Shown in pieces: positions 1 through 11,029 of a stretch of DNA of 64,000 nucleotides. A program made the position numbers and the translations under genes. The notes beneath the pieces are model-generated. The model was given only the letters and a program-made list of their open reading frames with translations, did not search any database and had not been told where the DNA came from. How positions within the stretch are numbered: position 1 is the first letter of the stretch; every line of letters starts with the position of its first letter. Origin of the DNA: Opeltia flavorubescens (Eukaryota; Ascomycota; Lecanoromycetes; Teloschistales; Teloschistaceae); assembly GCA_000442125.1 (NCBI GenBank), contig KE546978.1:806001-870000 (forward strand). The letters run 5' to 3'.

Positions 1-1220
1 TCAATATTCGATGCGTCAGATGCCCGTGACCAGCTGAACAGAGTGAGAACGTAGTTAAGAACGCAGATATGGCTCCGAGATGCATGTTGTATCTCTTCAG
101 GCGTGGAGATCGACTGCCAACCGCTATCTTGCAATATGGAATAATATGAATGCAGAGCTCAAGGACTGGGAGCGAGAGGCGAAAGATTTGAATAGAATTG
201 AATGAGTGTGCACGAGTGTGTAACGATCAAGAAAGGAGGATGAGGAGCGATATATTTCAAGCTGCTGCCAAGGTCGACGTTGCTCCTTCCACCGGACATT
301 CGATTCAATTGGAAACTGCGACACAGCTACCACAAAGGCAAAAGGTCATTTGATGATTAGTTGCGCACGAGATTGATTGACGGAAATGGAAATATCTTGC
401 TTCTGGACCTCGGGACTCAGAGATTGGTTAGATCGTCTCATTCATCATTCAATCTAGATCTCTAGATCTCGATCATGAATGATCCTCGGCAAGAGCCATG
501 CAGCATCGAAACAAAGGAATCGATCCTTATGTCGTCATGACTCCCCTCAAGGAGCCCAGGGAAGGTGCCCATTCGATGATTGCCTATAAATGGCTAACAC
601 TCACTTTATCCTGGTTAATTGGTATAGTAGTATGATCAAATCGTTCGGTAAAACTTTTCCTGATTGATTTTCCACCGTCAGCTACGTCGTATTACATGAG
701 GTGAGCCATCAAGGCCATCTTACATATGAGTTTAGGTTGTAGCAAGCTTGTGGTGAATTTCGAAAAGGTCCTGCGAATGAACCGAAAGTGCATAATAAAC
801 CTATCATACTGAAGTCGGAACATTGCGAAGTAGAAAGTCCACGCATGATGCAAGCGTTCAAAAGAGCAAAAACTCACTGGAAGCCGCTTTACAGTTTTTA
901 CCAGTGAGGGAAACCCACCCAGTTGAGAAGGGTAGTTTCATTACAGGAAAGGAAAGTGAGGGGATGGCTTCGAACTCTTGAGGCATCCCGATGAAGGCCG
1001 GAACAGGATCTACCCCTCCGGAGCAAGAATCTCTGCTAAGGCTACTGGCTCAGGGTCCTAGACAGAACGGACCTTATTCCCCCGGAGCCAACTGGGTCTG
1101 CTGATATTTACGAAATCCACAATTGCCGGTTGTGTGGTCTCTCTCGTATTCTCTCATATTGCTGATACACTGATCATCCATCCGTACATTCCAAACTACC
1201 ACCAATGCAATGCCGCTGGT
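1..1220. other. Left-edge stretch with no recognised gene
   Basis: Short open frames occur on both strands but none resembles a known family or has convincing splice structure. The part next to position 1221 is the 3' flank of the TANGO2-like gene. I see nothing else supportable here. Confidence 0.5.
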
Positions 1221-2210
1221 TCATTCGATATCGAATTCGAACCACCGATCCCGGTCAGAACTTGGAACGGATTTTGCTGTTGAATCGAATAACGTTCTTT
1301 CCACAAACGTTATGTGACCATCATGAGTAACAAGGACGACCGTCTGCTTCTGTGTTCCATAGAGACCGCCCATATGTGCTGGAGGGTCCGTTTGCTTTTG
1401 CACCTGGACATTTTGGTCGCTCTTGCCAGCTGCAATCTCATCTGCACTCGCCTTCCCGGTACCTTGACCACCAATTGGCGGGATGAGTATACTATGTCGT
1501 AGTTCTTTCACAAAACTTTCCCACCCTTGGCTCTCTTTTTTCTTTGGAAGGGTATCGACGCTCAATAGCTCCATCAGTCCATCTACAAATGTCTTTTTCG
1601 AGTCTCCCCTTTCAACGCTTCTTTCAATGGTGGCTTTCAGCATCCTCTCACCCTCGACTACTTTAGGCCATGATCGGTTTCCAAAGGTGGCGTTGCTCAA
1701 TCCGACCGTCTCGTCTCTTTGTCCAGCTATCCACGCCAGACCTTCAGCACTAGGGGTACGGTTTGAAATGACAGCAAGTGATTGCCCAACTTTCCCACAG
1801 ACAAGACTGAAGCCGCCCACACCTGCCACGCCGTCCCCTTCTACAAGATTCTTTGCGAAAGTTGCAGTGTCTTCCGGACTTTGCATCAAAAACTCATTGA
1901 CCATTGCTCCTCGACTTCGAGCCTCCTGCACAACTTGACCTTCTTCACGAAAGTTGGTCAATACAGCAATATGACCCTGCCTAGTGATACCAAGCCATGT
2001 CCCTTGGACAGGCCTCAGCAGGTCTCGACCGCCAAGAATGTCGCTGTGAGGATGAGCCCACCATTCTGCGAGCGCTGTCGGACGACTGAGAAACTCCTAA
2101 GAGACTCTCAGCTAGGAACACAAGAGTGGTACCTCTCAGCATACATCTCGGTTATTGACCAAGATGAGCGAGTAATCCGGATGGGCTGTTGAGAATAGAG
2201 CGATGCACAT
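1221..2210 (-). CDS. TANGO2/NRDE-family protein
   Basis: Two exons are inferred: 2210-2145 and 2096-1221, with a 48-nt intron that splits the family signature. Exon 1 encodes MCIALFSTAHPDYSLILVNN followed by Arg-Asp, and exon 2 continues EFLSRPTA, restoring the NRDE motif that names the family. Further on are LAEWWAHP and LGGRDLLRPVQGTWLGI, then TNFREE, all typical TANGO2 (transport and Golgi organisation 2) blocks. The predicted length is 313 aa, normal for the family. TANGO2 proteins act in Golgi/ER organisation and, in later work, in haem or lipid handling near mitochondria. The biochemical role is unsettled, so only the family call is firm. It is divergent from the Yop1-like gene, 421 bp away, which is also linked to ER membranes. 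Confidence 0.9.
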
Positions 2211-2631
2211 ATTTCTGAGCGAAAGGGCAGCTTAAATCTCAGACAATCAGATGCCTTAGTAATAGACTTGATGGGCCACTTCCATTGTCTGGGTTTCACT
2301 CATCGATATCGTTGATTTTTTTAATCCAACCTCGACATGGTTCTAAAAAGCTTTGATGGTTGGACGTGTGGAGACCTCTCATCTTCCGTCCTTATTCAAA
2401 TCTGACGATGTCATCTCAAAAGTAGAGACCGCGCGTCTAATGCGGGTCATCAGAAACGAGCTAAGCCTCAATGGCGGGGTATCATATCGATTGCTTGATA
2501 AGCCCTATCGAACAGCTTGCTGAGCATGCAAGGCAGCACCCTATGAGCTCTATCAGAACAGAATTCATCCTCTTCGACAGGTCTTATTTTATAAAAAAAC
2601 CTTTTGAGTACTCTTTGAAACCTTCGAAACC
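2211..2631. promoter_or_regulatory. Shared upstream region of TANGO2-like and Yop1-like genes
   Basis: This 421-bp gap lies between two divergently transcribed start codons (2210 on minus, 2632 on plus). I see no coding signal. It presumably holds both promoters. No specific operator could be identified by eye. Confidence 0.45.
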
Positions 2632-3660
2632 ATGTTTGACATCATCCCTAACGTGCTTTCGTAAGTCGACTTGTTTGCTCCAGCTATTTCAAGCATGACC
2701 ATAGAGCAATCAGATCGGCGAATCAATCCAGGACGCTGACAATTTTCTAGATCATTGATCACCATTCTATTCCCGATATTCGCCTCCTATAAAGCTCTCC
2801 GCACTTCAGACCCTGCCCAGCTAACACCATGGCTAATGTACTGGGTCGTCATCTCCTGCTTCTCGCTCGTTGAGTACTGGACTTTCTTCATCGTCTCCTG
2901 GGTACCCTTCTACGCCTACCTTCGGCTGTTCCTCCTCTCGTACCTCGTGCTACCACAAACCCAAGGTGCCCGTCTCATCTACCAGTCATATATCCATCCC
3001 TTCCTCGCTCATCACGAATCCGAGATCGACGTCTTCATCACCAACGCCCACGATCGTGCCAAAGCTGCCGGACTGCAATATCTCAAACGTGCCATCGACT
3101 TTGTCAAACAGAACGTACTGGGAATGCAAGCACAGCACGCACCGCCTCCAAGCAAAGGCGAGACTTATGCGCAGAATCTGCTCTCAAGGTTCAATCTTCC
3201 TTCCGCCAGGCAGGGTCTGGCAGCACCGGCTGGAGACTTTTACGGCCTGTTGAGTGCAGCAGTCGGCCAAGTTGGTGCTGGAGGGAGCACTCGTGATGCT
3301 CAGGTTGAAGATATAAGCCGAAGCGGAACTTTGATTCCTAAAGACATCACGGACAATGCAGATAAGATGACTTTCCTCGCGACGCAAAGAGAGAGGTTGC
3401 GAATGCTTCTGACGGTTTTGGATAAGGAGGCGAGCGATCTCTCTAACGAAGAGATGATTCAGGAGGACGTCAATCGACGTTTGGGCGAAGGGTTGCAGAA
3501 TGAAAACTTGAAGAAGAGTCGTAGCGAGGCGGACTTTGATACCATTGACGACAAAGAAGATCTTGGAAGCGAAAAAGTGGGTACGAACGCTGCTGGTGGC
3601 TGGATGCCTTGGAATTGGGGGGCAACGGGTAAGTCGACTGGTGTCGATAAAGGCTCTTGA
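2632..3660 (+). CDS. TB2/DP1/HVA22 (Yop1/REEP) ER-shaping membrane protein
   Basis: Exons are 2632-2660 and 2751-3660, giving 312 aa. The first exon is short (MFDIIPNVL plus two bases) and joins in phase to SLITILFPIFASYKAL. The first ~85 residues hold hydrophobic hairpin segments: LITILFPIFASYKAL, then WLMYWVVISCFSLVEYW, then YAYLRLFLLSYLVLP. This is the TB2/DP1/HVA22 domain of reticulon-like proteins that bend ER tubules. The remaining ~200 residues form a long, charged, probably disordered cytosolic tail, much longer than in yeast Yop1 (about 180 aa). It therefore looks like the larger filamentous-fungal REEP-like paralogue and not Yop1 itself. Sense-strand composition moves from C-rich early to G-rich late, as in several neighbours. 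Confidence 0.9.
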
Positions 3661-3807
3661 CGAGCTACGATGATGTTTCGGTACGGCCTATGTAAGCATA
3701 TAGGTAAGACTATCATGAGAATTGACGACCACTCAACCATACCTGCATCATCGAATATGGAACAATCTGTCTGTGTGATAATGCCCTAGTTCGAGGCCGC
3801 TGTGTTC

Positions 3808-4779
3808 TCAGGCGGAGTCAACAAGCGCGACCATACCGTCAATAACAGCGTCTAAAATGCTTCTGGCCTCGACATCTTTCAGCCATCTTTCGGGTAGAGC
3901 TTCGAAGCCATAGAAAGCACCTGCGACGCCTCCATAGATAGCGCCCACAGTATCCGCATCATGTCCAAGATTGACAACTTTGAGTGCCCCTTCTTCGAAG
4001 GAATTCGTCGTGAAGAAAGCCCACAATGACGCTTCGAGACTGTCCACAACGTAGCCTGATGACGATATGCTTTCCACTGCTGTCTCTTGCCACGACCCAA
4101 GCTCGGTATACTTCTTGAAGCGGGATTTGAGATCCGGATCTTCAAAGGTCCAGTCAGCGACCATTGATGCCAAATCCACTCTTGAAGTGTGCGTGAACGT
4201 AGCCGCTATCAACTTGGTGTAGATCTTGCAAGCTTCCGCATTGGTAGGATACGGATGCGTGACCTGAGAGGAGAGAGCAGCATATTCGATGGCTTTCGAG
4301 GGTTCCTTATGGAAGACCAGTCCAATTGGCGAGACTCGCATCAGAGAGCCATTCCCACATTGAACCTTTCTTTTCAATGCCTGGTCAACGGCCGCCTGGC
4401 CTTGCCCTTCGCCACGTCCGGCTCTAAATGTATCCCTCCATATCGTAAGAGCCATCCGCGTCGCGTTCCCGATGTCGAAGCAATTGCCTGTAGAGCTCAT
4501 GTACCCTTCTTCGAACCATCTTGTGTATTTCTTCACCTGATCCTGGGGAACGAAGCTGCCTCTATTTTCAATAAGCGATTGAGCCAGGCACAGCGTCATG
4601 GATGTATCGTCTGTCCAGCAACCGGGTGGAAGGTCGAAGTTGGGATTGTACTGCATGCCCGTCACGGGAGGAAAGGTGCCTCTACGACAGAATTCCACAG
4701 GCGCTCCGAGGGCATCGCAGACTGCGACTCCGTAGAGACTACCTCGGATGCGTGAAGCAGCGGACAAAGGAGCGGCCAT
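3808..4779 (-). CDS. ADP-ribosylglycohydrolase (ARH/DraG family)
   Basis: This is a single-exon gene of 323 aa. Near the N-terminus is RGSLYGVAVCDALGAPVEF, followed by WTDDTSMTL at residues 55-63. Near the C-terminus is NLGHDADTVGAIYGGVAGA, with Asp274 and Asp276. These acidic motifs bind the two Mg2+ ions in DraG and human ARH enzymes, which hydrolyse ADP-ribose from proteins or from small ADP-ribose compounds. Both metal-binding regions are intact, so the enzyme should be active. The substrate (arginine- or serine-ADP-ribose, or poly-ADP-ribose) cannot be read from sequence by eye. It lies convergent with the Yop1-like gene, whose stop is 147 bp away. Confidence 0.92.
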   Translation of the reverse strand: MAAPLSAASRIRGSLYGVAVCDALGAPVEFCRRGTFPPVTGMQYNPNFDLPPGCWTDDTSMTLCLAQSLIENRGSFVPQDQVKKYTRWFEEGYMSSTGNCFDIGNATRMALTIWRDTFRAGRGEGQGQAAVDQALKRKVQCGNGSLMRVSPIGLVFHKEPSKAIEYAALSSQVTHPYPTNAEACKIYTKLIAATFTHTSRVDLASMVADWTFEDPDLKSRFKKYTELGSWQETAVESISSSGYVVDSLEASLWAFFTTNSFEEGALKVVNLGHDADTVGAIYGGVAGAFYGFEALPERWLKDVEARSILDAVIDGMVALVDSA

Positions 4780-5183
4780 GGTTGTGTCTTTGTATCAAGC
4801 GAGGTGTATGGGAGCGGAGCGGGACATCAGTGGGTAGCCTAGCCAGCCCATACAGCGATTCTAAAGCCATACTGATGGGTGCCTAGCGAATCACTAGTCA
4901 AGATCTAAGGTTGGAATCGAGGAATAAGTTTCGGTAGAGGAAGAGAGATCCATATCAATGAATCTGAATCCCCGAACCCTATTTGGGTCCTGATCTGATT
5001 TTCAGAAATTTGGTAACGGAAAATTGCTATCACTGCGCTCTTAATTGCTCATGAACATCTTCATTTCCTCATTATTCGTTTAATTTCTCGAAATAATCTG
5101 AAAGCTAGTGTGAAATCGCTAAAGTATAATGTTTGAAATGCTGGCTGTAGCGAGTACCTGCAAATAAACCTCTCCTACTTCCA
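4780..5183. other. Intergenic, A/T-rich
   Basis: About 400 bp between the ADP-ribosylglycohydrolase start and the 3' end of the GFA-domain gene. It likely contains the promoter of the former and the 3' UTR of the latter. No further structure was seen. Confidence 0.4.
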
Positions 5184-6239
5184 TCATGACGTTGCTTTCA
5201 AATTTCGCAAGCCTTTGCTCATGCTCGAGATCAAGCCCTTGTTCTGTGCAAATTCCTCAAAACTCACTCTCTCTGTAGCCCACTCAAGCCAACTTTCCGC
5301 TCTGGCACCCTCGTCAGCATCTAAAATCCCCGCGCTTACATCCACGACACCGGGTCTCTCGTCATCGTGCCAAAAAACAGCTGCTCCACAAGTCCCGCAG
5401 AAATTACGGTAAGCTCCCTTCGAATGTGAGTATTGCTTGAGAGTTCCCATGCTGTAATCCAGCTCTTCGCCATTCTTCTGTCGAATATTCGATTTCGGCA
5501 CAAAAGCCCAAGCTTGAATATCGTACCCTGAGGAAAGGCGACAAGAATTGCATGCACACGTCCCAGCAAAGTATTTCGTCCCATTAGCGCGAAGCCACCA
5601 AGCGTGATCCTCGATCTTCTGAGACTTGTGTGAGTGATAGGGTACAAGGATGTCAGATGGAGGAGAAGATACTTCGGATGAAGACTGGTTCGGGCGTGTG
5701 ATACTGAACTGCACCCCACCGCATCGGCAGTAGCATTCCAGGACTTCTTCCGCACTCGTCCTGTTTGATGATGTTTTATCCAACGCAGGCTTTGATGTGA
5801 GCTCCAGCCTTTCACTCTGCCCAGGATGACCAGACCAATGTATGCCCTCAAGACAAATACTTAAACCTCCGTCTTTAGTATCTCCGACAAAAATTTGTTC
5901 TCTGAATTCAACTAAACCCTCGGATTTATCCACAATTCCAGACGCAATATGATTGCTGTCTGATTTAGACTCATGATTATAGATAGAAGCGCCACATTGC
6001 CCACAGAAATATCGTGTTAAGTAATCAGAAGTCTTGTATGCTACAGGCTCTCCCACAATCTGCAGTGAATTTCCTGCAGAGGCAGGAAGAGTAAAAGACG
6101 AAAGGAACAGCTGGCCGGTGACATGACGGCAGGTAGAGCAATGACAGAGATCAAGTGGCAGCGGAAAGACAATTTTCGATACATCGAGAGTTCCTGTAAT
6201 ATGACGGCACGCGCACGACAGTCGTACACTTGCGACCAT
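5184..6239 (-). CDS. Tandem GFA/CENP-V-domain protein
   Basis: A single exon encodes 351 aa with two copies of the GFA (glutathione-dependent formaldehyde-activating, Mss4-like) zinc fold. Copy 1 has Cys9-x-Cys11, then CHCSTC at 32-37 and FCGQCGASIYNH near residue 80. Copy 2 repeats the plan with CYCRCGGVQF, GTCACNSCRLSSG and FCGTCGAAVFWHDD. All expected zinc-ligand cysteines appear present in both. The founding enzyme was proposed to catalyse S-hydroxymethylglutathione formation, but most fungal members have no demonstrated reaction. A catalytic role is therefore possible but unproven. The second copy carries an insertion between its first and second cysteine pairs. Tandem GFA proteins are common in filamentous fungi, so the architecture is not unique. 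Confidence 0.88.
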   Translation of the reverse strand: MVASVRLSCACRHITGTLDVSKIVFPLPLDLCHCSTCRHVTGQLFLSSFTLPASAGNSLQIVGEPVAYKTSDYLTRYFCGQCGASIYNHESKSDSNHIASGIVDKSEGLVEFREQIFVGDTKDGGLSICLEGIHWSGHPGQSERLELTSKPALDKTSSNRTSAEEVLECYCRCGGVQFSITRPNQSSSEVSSPPSDILVPYHSHKSQKIEDHAWWLRANGTKYFAGTCACNSCRLSSGYDIQAWAFVPKSNIRQKNGEELDYSMGTLKQYSHSKGAYRNFCGTCGAAVFWHDDERPGVVDVSAGILDADEGARAESWLEWATERVSFEEFAQNKGLISSMSKGLRNLKATS

Positions 6240-6981
6240 GATCGAGAAATATCCAAGCTGTGCCGGGACTGATCAGCAGCGGTCGTCATAACAGTTGGTA
6301 GGCATCGAACGTATAGTACGGTAAGCCATATCAAGTCTTGTGCAGTTCCGGCATGTTCGGCGGGGCCGAGCCTGAGATTAGCTGGCCCCTTTGAGGTGAT
6401 CTGTAGTATTCTTTGCTGAAATCTCAAACGGAGTATGCTCGTCATAATATGTTCATTGCGCAAACAAGGATGTCGGTATTTCAACCATGAACAACCAAGC
6501 TCCCTTTCGGGGTCCATCCACATTCCGCTCGGTATTTCGATAGATTAAGACGAGATACGAGATCATGTAGATCGAGGCCGTAGACTTCCCCATCGAAGAA
6601 GTATTGGTTGAGAAACATGTGCTGCATAGTATCCAAGCCCTTAGGAATATCCATAGAGACGGGTGCCTACATCAAAGCCGTTCCGAAAGGCAAGAGGTAC
6701 ACCCCGTGCCAAGCCTGGTAGCATCAAACGTCGAAGTTTGGACATAAAATGTCTTTATGTTTGTACAAGCATACTGTCAGGCGCCCCAGCGCAACGAAGA
6801 TGCGCTGGTCTTAATTTCGCTTGTATGGTTATGTTGAGTCAAAAGTTTGCTAGACCAAACTTTTGGAAAAGCCACGCAGATGTAGTTGATCCGCGATATT
6901 TAGNAGATCTGTCCTGCCAATCTTTCACATGGACGAAAATATTGCTTTTGCACCGTTTCCTACCAGTGGAGCTCCTGCCCG
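6240..6981. other. Intergenic region with one ambiguous base
   Basis: 742 bp between the GFA gene start (minus) and the Trp-rich reading frame (plus). One unresolved base (n) lies at 6904. A short upstream exon for the Trp-rich gene cannot be excluded, but no frame here joins it convincingly. Confidence 0.35.
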
Positions 6982-7572
6982 ATGGCAGTACCTGCGGAAT
7001 GGGATGGTTTTCTTGATCCAGGATGGTGGATGCCGCCTATACCACCCCGATATAAGCCCGGCAATGGTAAAATGCAAATTGTATGGCCCCGAGATAAAAG
7101 ACAGAAAGGAGCTCACACGTGGGGTCGTTTCCGCGACGTCCTATCGCGGAGAGGTCCTGACATGTGGGTCAACAGAAAGGGTGACATTGGCCCGACCAGG
7201 CCTGAATGGAGCCGTTGGGACACGGGCCCCAAAGGAGGTCTATGGCATAACCTCGGATACTGGGACACCCGAGACAAACAGATCCCACCTTGGCGACTGG
7301 GAATGGATGCGGAACAGAAGCAATATGATTTCAAGACCAGGAAATATGAGCTTCCGCATCCTAACACATGGAGCGATGTCAAATGGGACCGCAAAGGGGA
7401 ATATCCAGTGTATGTACGTGACAGATGGGGGGAGCATCACGTGCACCCATTTTTGGAGGAGGAGCCAGATGTGAATCCTTTTATATACAACCCATACAAT
7501 CCTTGGTGGAATTGGTATTTCGATGAATTGCCGTTGGGTCTCCAGGACCCGGGGTGGATTAACGGGTGGTGA
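6982..7572 (+). CDS. Tryptophan-rich orphan protein (196 aa)
   Basis: An uninterrupted frame of 196 aa starts with MAVPAEWDGFLDPGWW and ends with LQDPGWINGW. I count 19 tryptophans (almost 10 per cent), plus many Pro, Gly, Asp and basic residues. Cysteine is absent, and there is no signal peptide or membrane segment. Tryptophans recur every 5-15 residues in settings such as EW-SRW, GLWHNLGYWDT and NPWWNWYFD. This spacing and the even spread argue against a chance frame. I do not recognise the family. It could be an RNA-, sugar- or protein-binding repeat protein. The start codon is the first Met of the frame; an upstream exon remains possible because of the nearby ambiguous base. Confidence 0.6.
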   Translation: MAVPAEWDGFLDPGWWMPPIPPRYKPGNGKMQIVWPRDKRQKGAHTWGRFRDVLSRRGPDMWVNRKGDIGPTRPEWSRWDTGPKGGLWHNLGYWDTRDKQIPPWRLGMDAEQKQYDFKTRKYELPHPNTWSDVKWDRKGEYPVYVRDRWGEHHVHPFLEEEPDVNPFIYNPYNPWWNWYFDELPLGLQDPGWINGW

Positions 7573-7997
7573 CCCACGAACACGGAGCCTTATGTGTTCA
7601 GCCGCAACCCTTGTGTAATGCTTGCCATAAAAGTCTGTATTGGCCATCAGACTGCCTGGACTTTTTCTTGGTTCTGATAATGGGATATTGGGCGTTGGGA
7701 TCAAGAAGCCGGTTGCACTTCGAGCATGATCGAGATCTGATATCGCTATAAGCTGCAAGCATTTCCTATATATTCTTAGCTGCTGCTCATAAGGAGGAAT
7801 TTAAAGCCTACGAATAGATATTCGAAATCGTTGGCACGCCTATCGGAGTTGATAGCTTTCACAATAGCCGCATGCATGTTTGTCTTCTCTGTCGTGTTGA
7901 TAATGTATGCCGAAATACTTTCATGATTTGGCGGCTCGTTGATCTCAAAATGTGTATACGCTTGAGGAGGTAGAGAGACCTGCTGAATTTAGCTCTA
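7573..7997. other. Convergent 3' flanks
   Basis: About 425 bp between the stop codons of the Trp-rich gene (plus) and the small coiled-coil gene (minus). No coding or structural signal was noticed. Confidence 0.35.
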
Positions 7998-8623
7998 CTA
8001 CGGAAAAGACCAATGTGATTCAATCCGCACCTTTATCACCTTAGGATCTTCGTTGAGAGAAACTTCGATACTGGGATTACTCTTTCGGAACTCCTCTAAG
8101 ATTGCGGGCAACCGTTCTGAATCGAATGTCATTCTCTGGACTCCATCTTGGTCTGATCCGCTGTTTCCATGTAAGCCAAATTTCGGAGGGCTGTCCACAT
8201 TTTGCACATCCAGCCAATCTTCATGCTCGGTCACCCTCCAGCCTCGGATGTGCTCGTCGCTTTGCGTCCTGCTCTCCTGAGCTTTCATCAAAACCTCCTT
8301 GTAACTTTCTTCCCTTAGAGCATTCGCAAGATCCTTGACCTCTGATCTCGCGGTTGTCACGTTGGTCGCAAAAACGGTATAGAGATCCTCGGGTGAATGT
8401 TGGCGAGTAAGCATGGGATCAACCAATCGAGGTATTGCATCACGAAGGTGACGAAGCTAGAGATATACGATCAGCAATTGCTCGAGTCCAATTGATTTCA
8501 TATGTGCGATACCTGAACATGCATCTCCTGGAGCCGTTTGAGGGCTGACTCGATCTGCGCTTCATTACATCCATTTTCCTCCTCCTTCGCTGGAGTGACC
8601 TGAGCAGCAGCCACTGTCGTCAT
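7998..8623 (-). CDS. Small conserved helical protein, possibly a Mediator-type subunit
   Basis: Two exons (8623-8513 and 8456-7998) join in phase to give 189 aa. The donor is GTATCG and the acceptor is CTCTAG. The N-terminal half looks helical: QIESALKRLQEMHVQ runs into LRHLRDAIPRLVDPML. It is followed by SPEDLYTVFATNVTTARSEV and a central RGWRVTEHEDWLD block. The C-terminal third resembles a compact alpha/beta tail. The arrangement (short helical bundle around L-x2-L-R-x-A-I-P, then a fungal-specific tail) reminds me of fungal Mediator tail/head subunits such as Med27 or Med29. I cannot confirm that, so the name is only a suggestion. The gene structure itself is well supported. Confidence 0.6.
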
Positions 8624-8982
8624 CTTGTCATTCCTTTCCGCTGCTGAAGCTTCAATTTTAGGAGTGCAATGTATCACACGTAGTCAGGTGTTAGTGCACT
8701 AAGACTGTGAGATGTTGGCATTGTTTCGCATGCTTATATCCGCCAGTAACGCCGAAAAATCGAGGAAAGCCTACGATGCTAGCACAAGCGCAGCCATTGA
8801 GACTCACAATCCATTGATTCTAATTAGATCGGAAGTCTACTAAGAAAACTGTAGTTCGTAATTTTCAAGATTTCATTCGTAGCTATGAAAATATTTTCAG
8901 GAGTCCCCAACGGTCCAGGCATGTCATTTTGCCTCGACATTTACATCTGTAAAATACAATAAGACTAGTGAGATGTATTCCA
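8624..8982. other. Intergenic
   Basis: About 360 bp between two minus-strand genes. It should hold the promoter of the small helical-protein gene and the 3' UTR of the RRM gene. Nothing else was seen. Confidence 0.35.
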
Positions 8983-10218
8983 TCACCGAAACCCTCGACC
9001 GCGTGAATGGCGAGGGTACAGATCATCGCTATAGAGGCGACGTTCTGACTCTCTGGGCCGCCCTGGGTCTCTGCTGCGCTCATAATGCCTCTGGCGATCG
9101 CTGTAGAACCCACGGCGATCATCATTATCTACATCCATTCGATCCTCTTTCTTTTCAAAGCCGTAACTCCCATCTTGAAATTCTGGCTCAGCGCGACGAC
9201 GGTTTCGATCAGACTGCTCCCGCTGTTTGCTGTAAGAAGTTTCTTCGTGCGTAAGATCAATGCGGGAAGCCTTCGGCTCTGAAGGCGCATTACGAGGGGG
9301 TTCACTACTAGGGATTTCGGTGGAATGACAATCATCGCGCGGAGCTTCTTTGGGGACGTGTTCAATGTTTCGAGGAGGTTCGCTGGATTGGGGTTTGGAT
9401 GGGGACGTGGGTTTGCCGACCTTCAGATACACATGAAGCAGGCGCCCATCTGCCTAAATACTCTGTTAATTTGGCCAAATTTAAGGAAGGGTAAAATGGC
9501 ATACCCTCTTGTTGTTGAAGGTAGCAATTACGTTCTCCGCCCTAGCTTTCTCCGAGAAAACCATCTCGGCCACCACTGTTGGCTTTTGACTCGTGATTTG
9601 ACAATCTAGCATCTCGCCTCCGATCGGAGCCATTGCAGACTCGATGTCGGCAGCCGTCGTACCAGGCGCGAAATTGCTTCCGACTACGGTATATGGCCCA
9701 GCCGCGCCAAGGATGCTGATTTCTCCGCCATTGCGCACAGTCGCCTGCCCATTTGCACTGGAATCCCAATCCATCTTGTTAAGATTTTCGGAAAGTCGTT
9801 CTTTCTGTGCCTTTCGTGCCATTGGATTTTCCCGGACGGGGCGAGAATTGTGAGCCAATCCCGCTGTGCTGACATGCTGAGGCTGGGCATTTGCTAAGCT
9901 CTTGGGAGTGACATGGACTTTCGGCATGGCAGAAAATGAACGCTTTCGCAAAGTAAAGATCAGTGAAAGTTATATGTTTCTGCTTTCAATAGAAGATTCC
10001 TTACATTAGCGAAAGCAATGCGATTGGCAAGGTTACCAGCTGTGCCTGCTTTGCGAACACCATTGCTGGGAGTACTCGATCTTCGACCTTTGCCTAACAG
10101 CTGGTTCGCAAGTTGTTCATGTTTCCTCTTCTGACGATCTGAGCCCCGTTAGCCTTGGTAGAAGACAGCGATATCTGTCCCTACCAGCCTGCAAGAGAGC
10201 GTCGAACGAAGCGGCCAT
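8983..10218 (-). CDS. RRM-domain RNA-binding protein with basic C-terminal tail
   Basis: Four exons (10218-10185, 10138-10005, 9942-9505, 9453-8983) give 358 aa. The start MAASFDALLQA leads into a basic stretch, RQKRKHEQLANQLLGKGRR. One RNA-recognition motif spans about residues 139-215. Its strands include YTVVGSNF and TVVAEMVFS, the linking helix is TTAADIESAMAPIG, and it ends NNKRADGRLLHVYLK. The last intron falls inside the RRM, between NNKR and ADGRLL, and restoring the motif confirms the splice. The C-terminal ~140 residues are rich in Arg, Ser, Glu, Asp and Pro and end with an RGRGF-type sequence. The layout resembles Yra1/Aly-like mRNA export factors, but the RRM is not a clear match, so the role in RNA metabolism is general. 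The first coding exon is only 34 nt. Confidence 0.82.
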
Positions 10219-11029
10219 ATATTAATCGACTTTGCCAAGGTAGTGATCAAGTCTCACATATATATGTGTCTCAAGTGACAAAATATTTGTCGTGATTGAA
10301 AAATATTGTGCGCATTGATGAACGAATAACATTGTTTCTGAAGAGTTTCAGTCCAACAAAACCGCGCTTAAGGGAGGCTTTTTAGCGCGCGTTTCATGAA
10401 GTTGTCGAGCTTGTTGACAGGGAAGAGGCTTGATAAATTGACAAAAACAAGATCATAGTGTATAAGCTGGCCGAAAGTTGATCGGTGTACTGATACACGA
10501 TTTTCCAAAAAAAAAACTCTCGTTGGAATTGCCATGATCACCTTGATTGCATAGTAAACTAGACCTGCCAGCTGCTAAACAGTACTTTTGTCGCCGATAC
10601 TCGGAAGCAGATTTCGCTTCATGATATCTTTTTGCAGGCGTCGGATCTGTGTACCATATTCGTTGGCTGATAAAACATATTCCTGCCCGGTAAGTGTATT
10701 TGATTGTAATCGAATTCAATCTACCTTTGACAAGTCAAGAAAATTGATACAGCATATGTACTACATAAATATGCCTGTGGCAGACGTGTCACGCAAGACT
10801 GAGTGTGGAGAAGACGAGTACTGTGTAGCTCCTACTGCGGATACTGGGCAGAGGTAGTGCATTTGTTCGGTCGTTGCTGCCTGTAATATCCCCTTCCGTC
10901 CCTTCTCATAGCGATCCCATTTTGCTATGACAACAATTGTTTCCTTTGCAACAACAACATGCTACTTCAATAGTCCTTGTCCACTTACGCTGCACACATC
11001 CAACTCTCTAAGCTGCAAATTTCTTCAAC
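10219..11029. promoter_or_regulatory. Divergent upstream region of RRM gene and large orphan gene
   Basis: 811 bp between divergent starts (10218 minus, 11030 plus). The last ~150 bp before 11030 are pyrimidine-rich (runs such as cccttccgtcccttctc), as is common just upstream of fungal start codons. No coding signal was accepted. Confidence 0.45.

Noticed and set aside
1483-1938. 151-codon plus-strand frame opposite the TANGO2-like gene
   Set aside because: It is antisense to a well-supported conserved exon and has no family resemblance.
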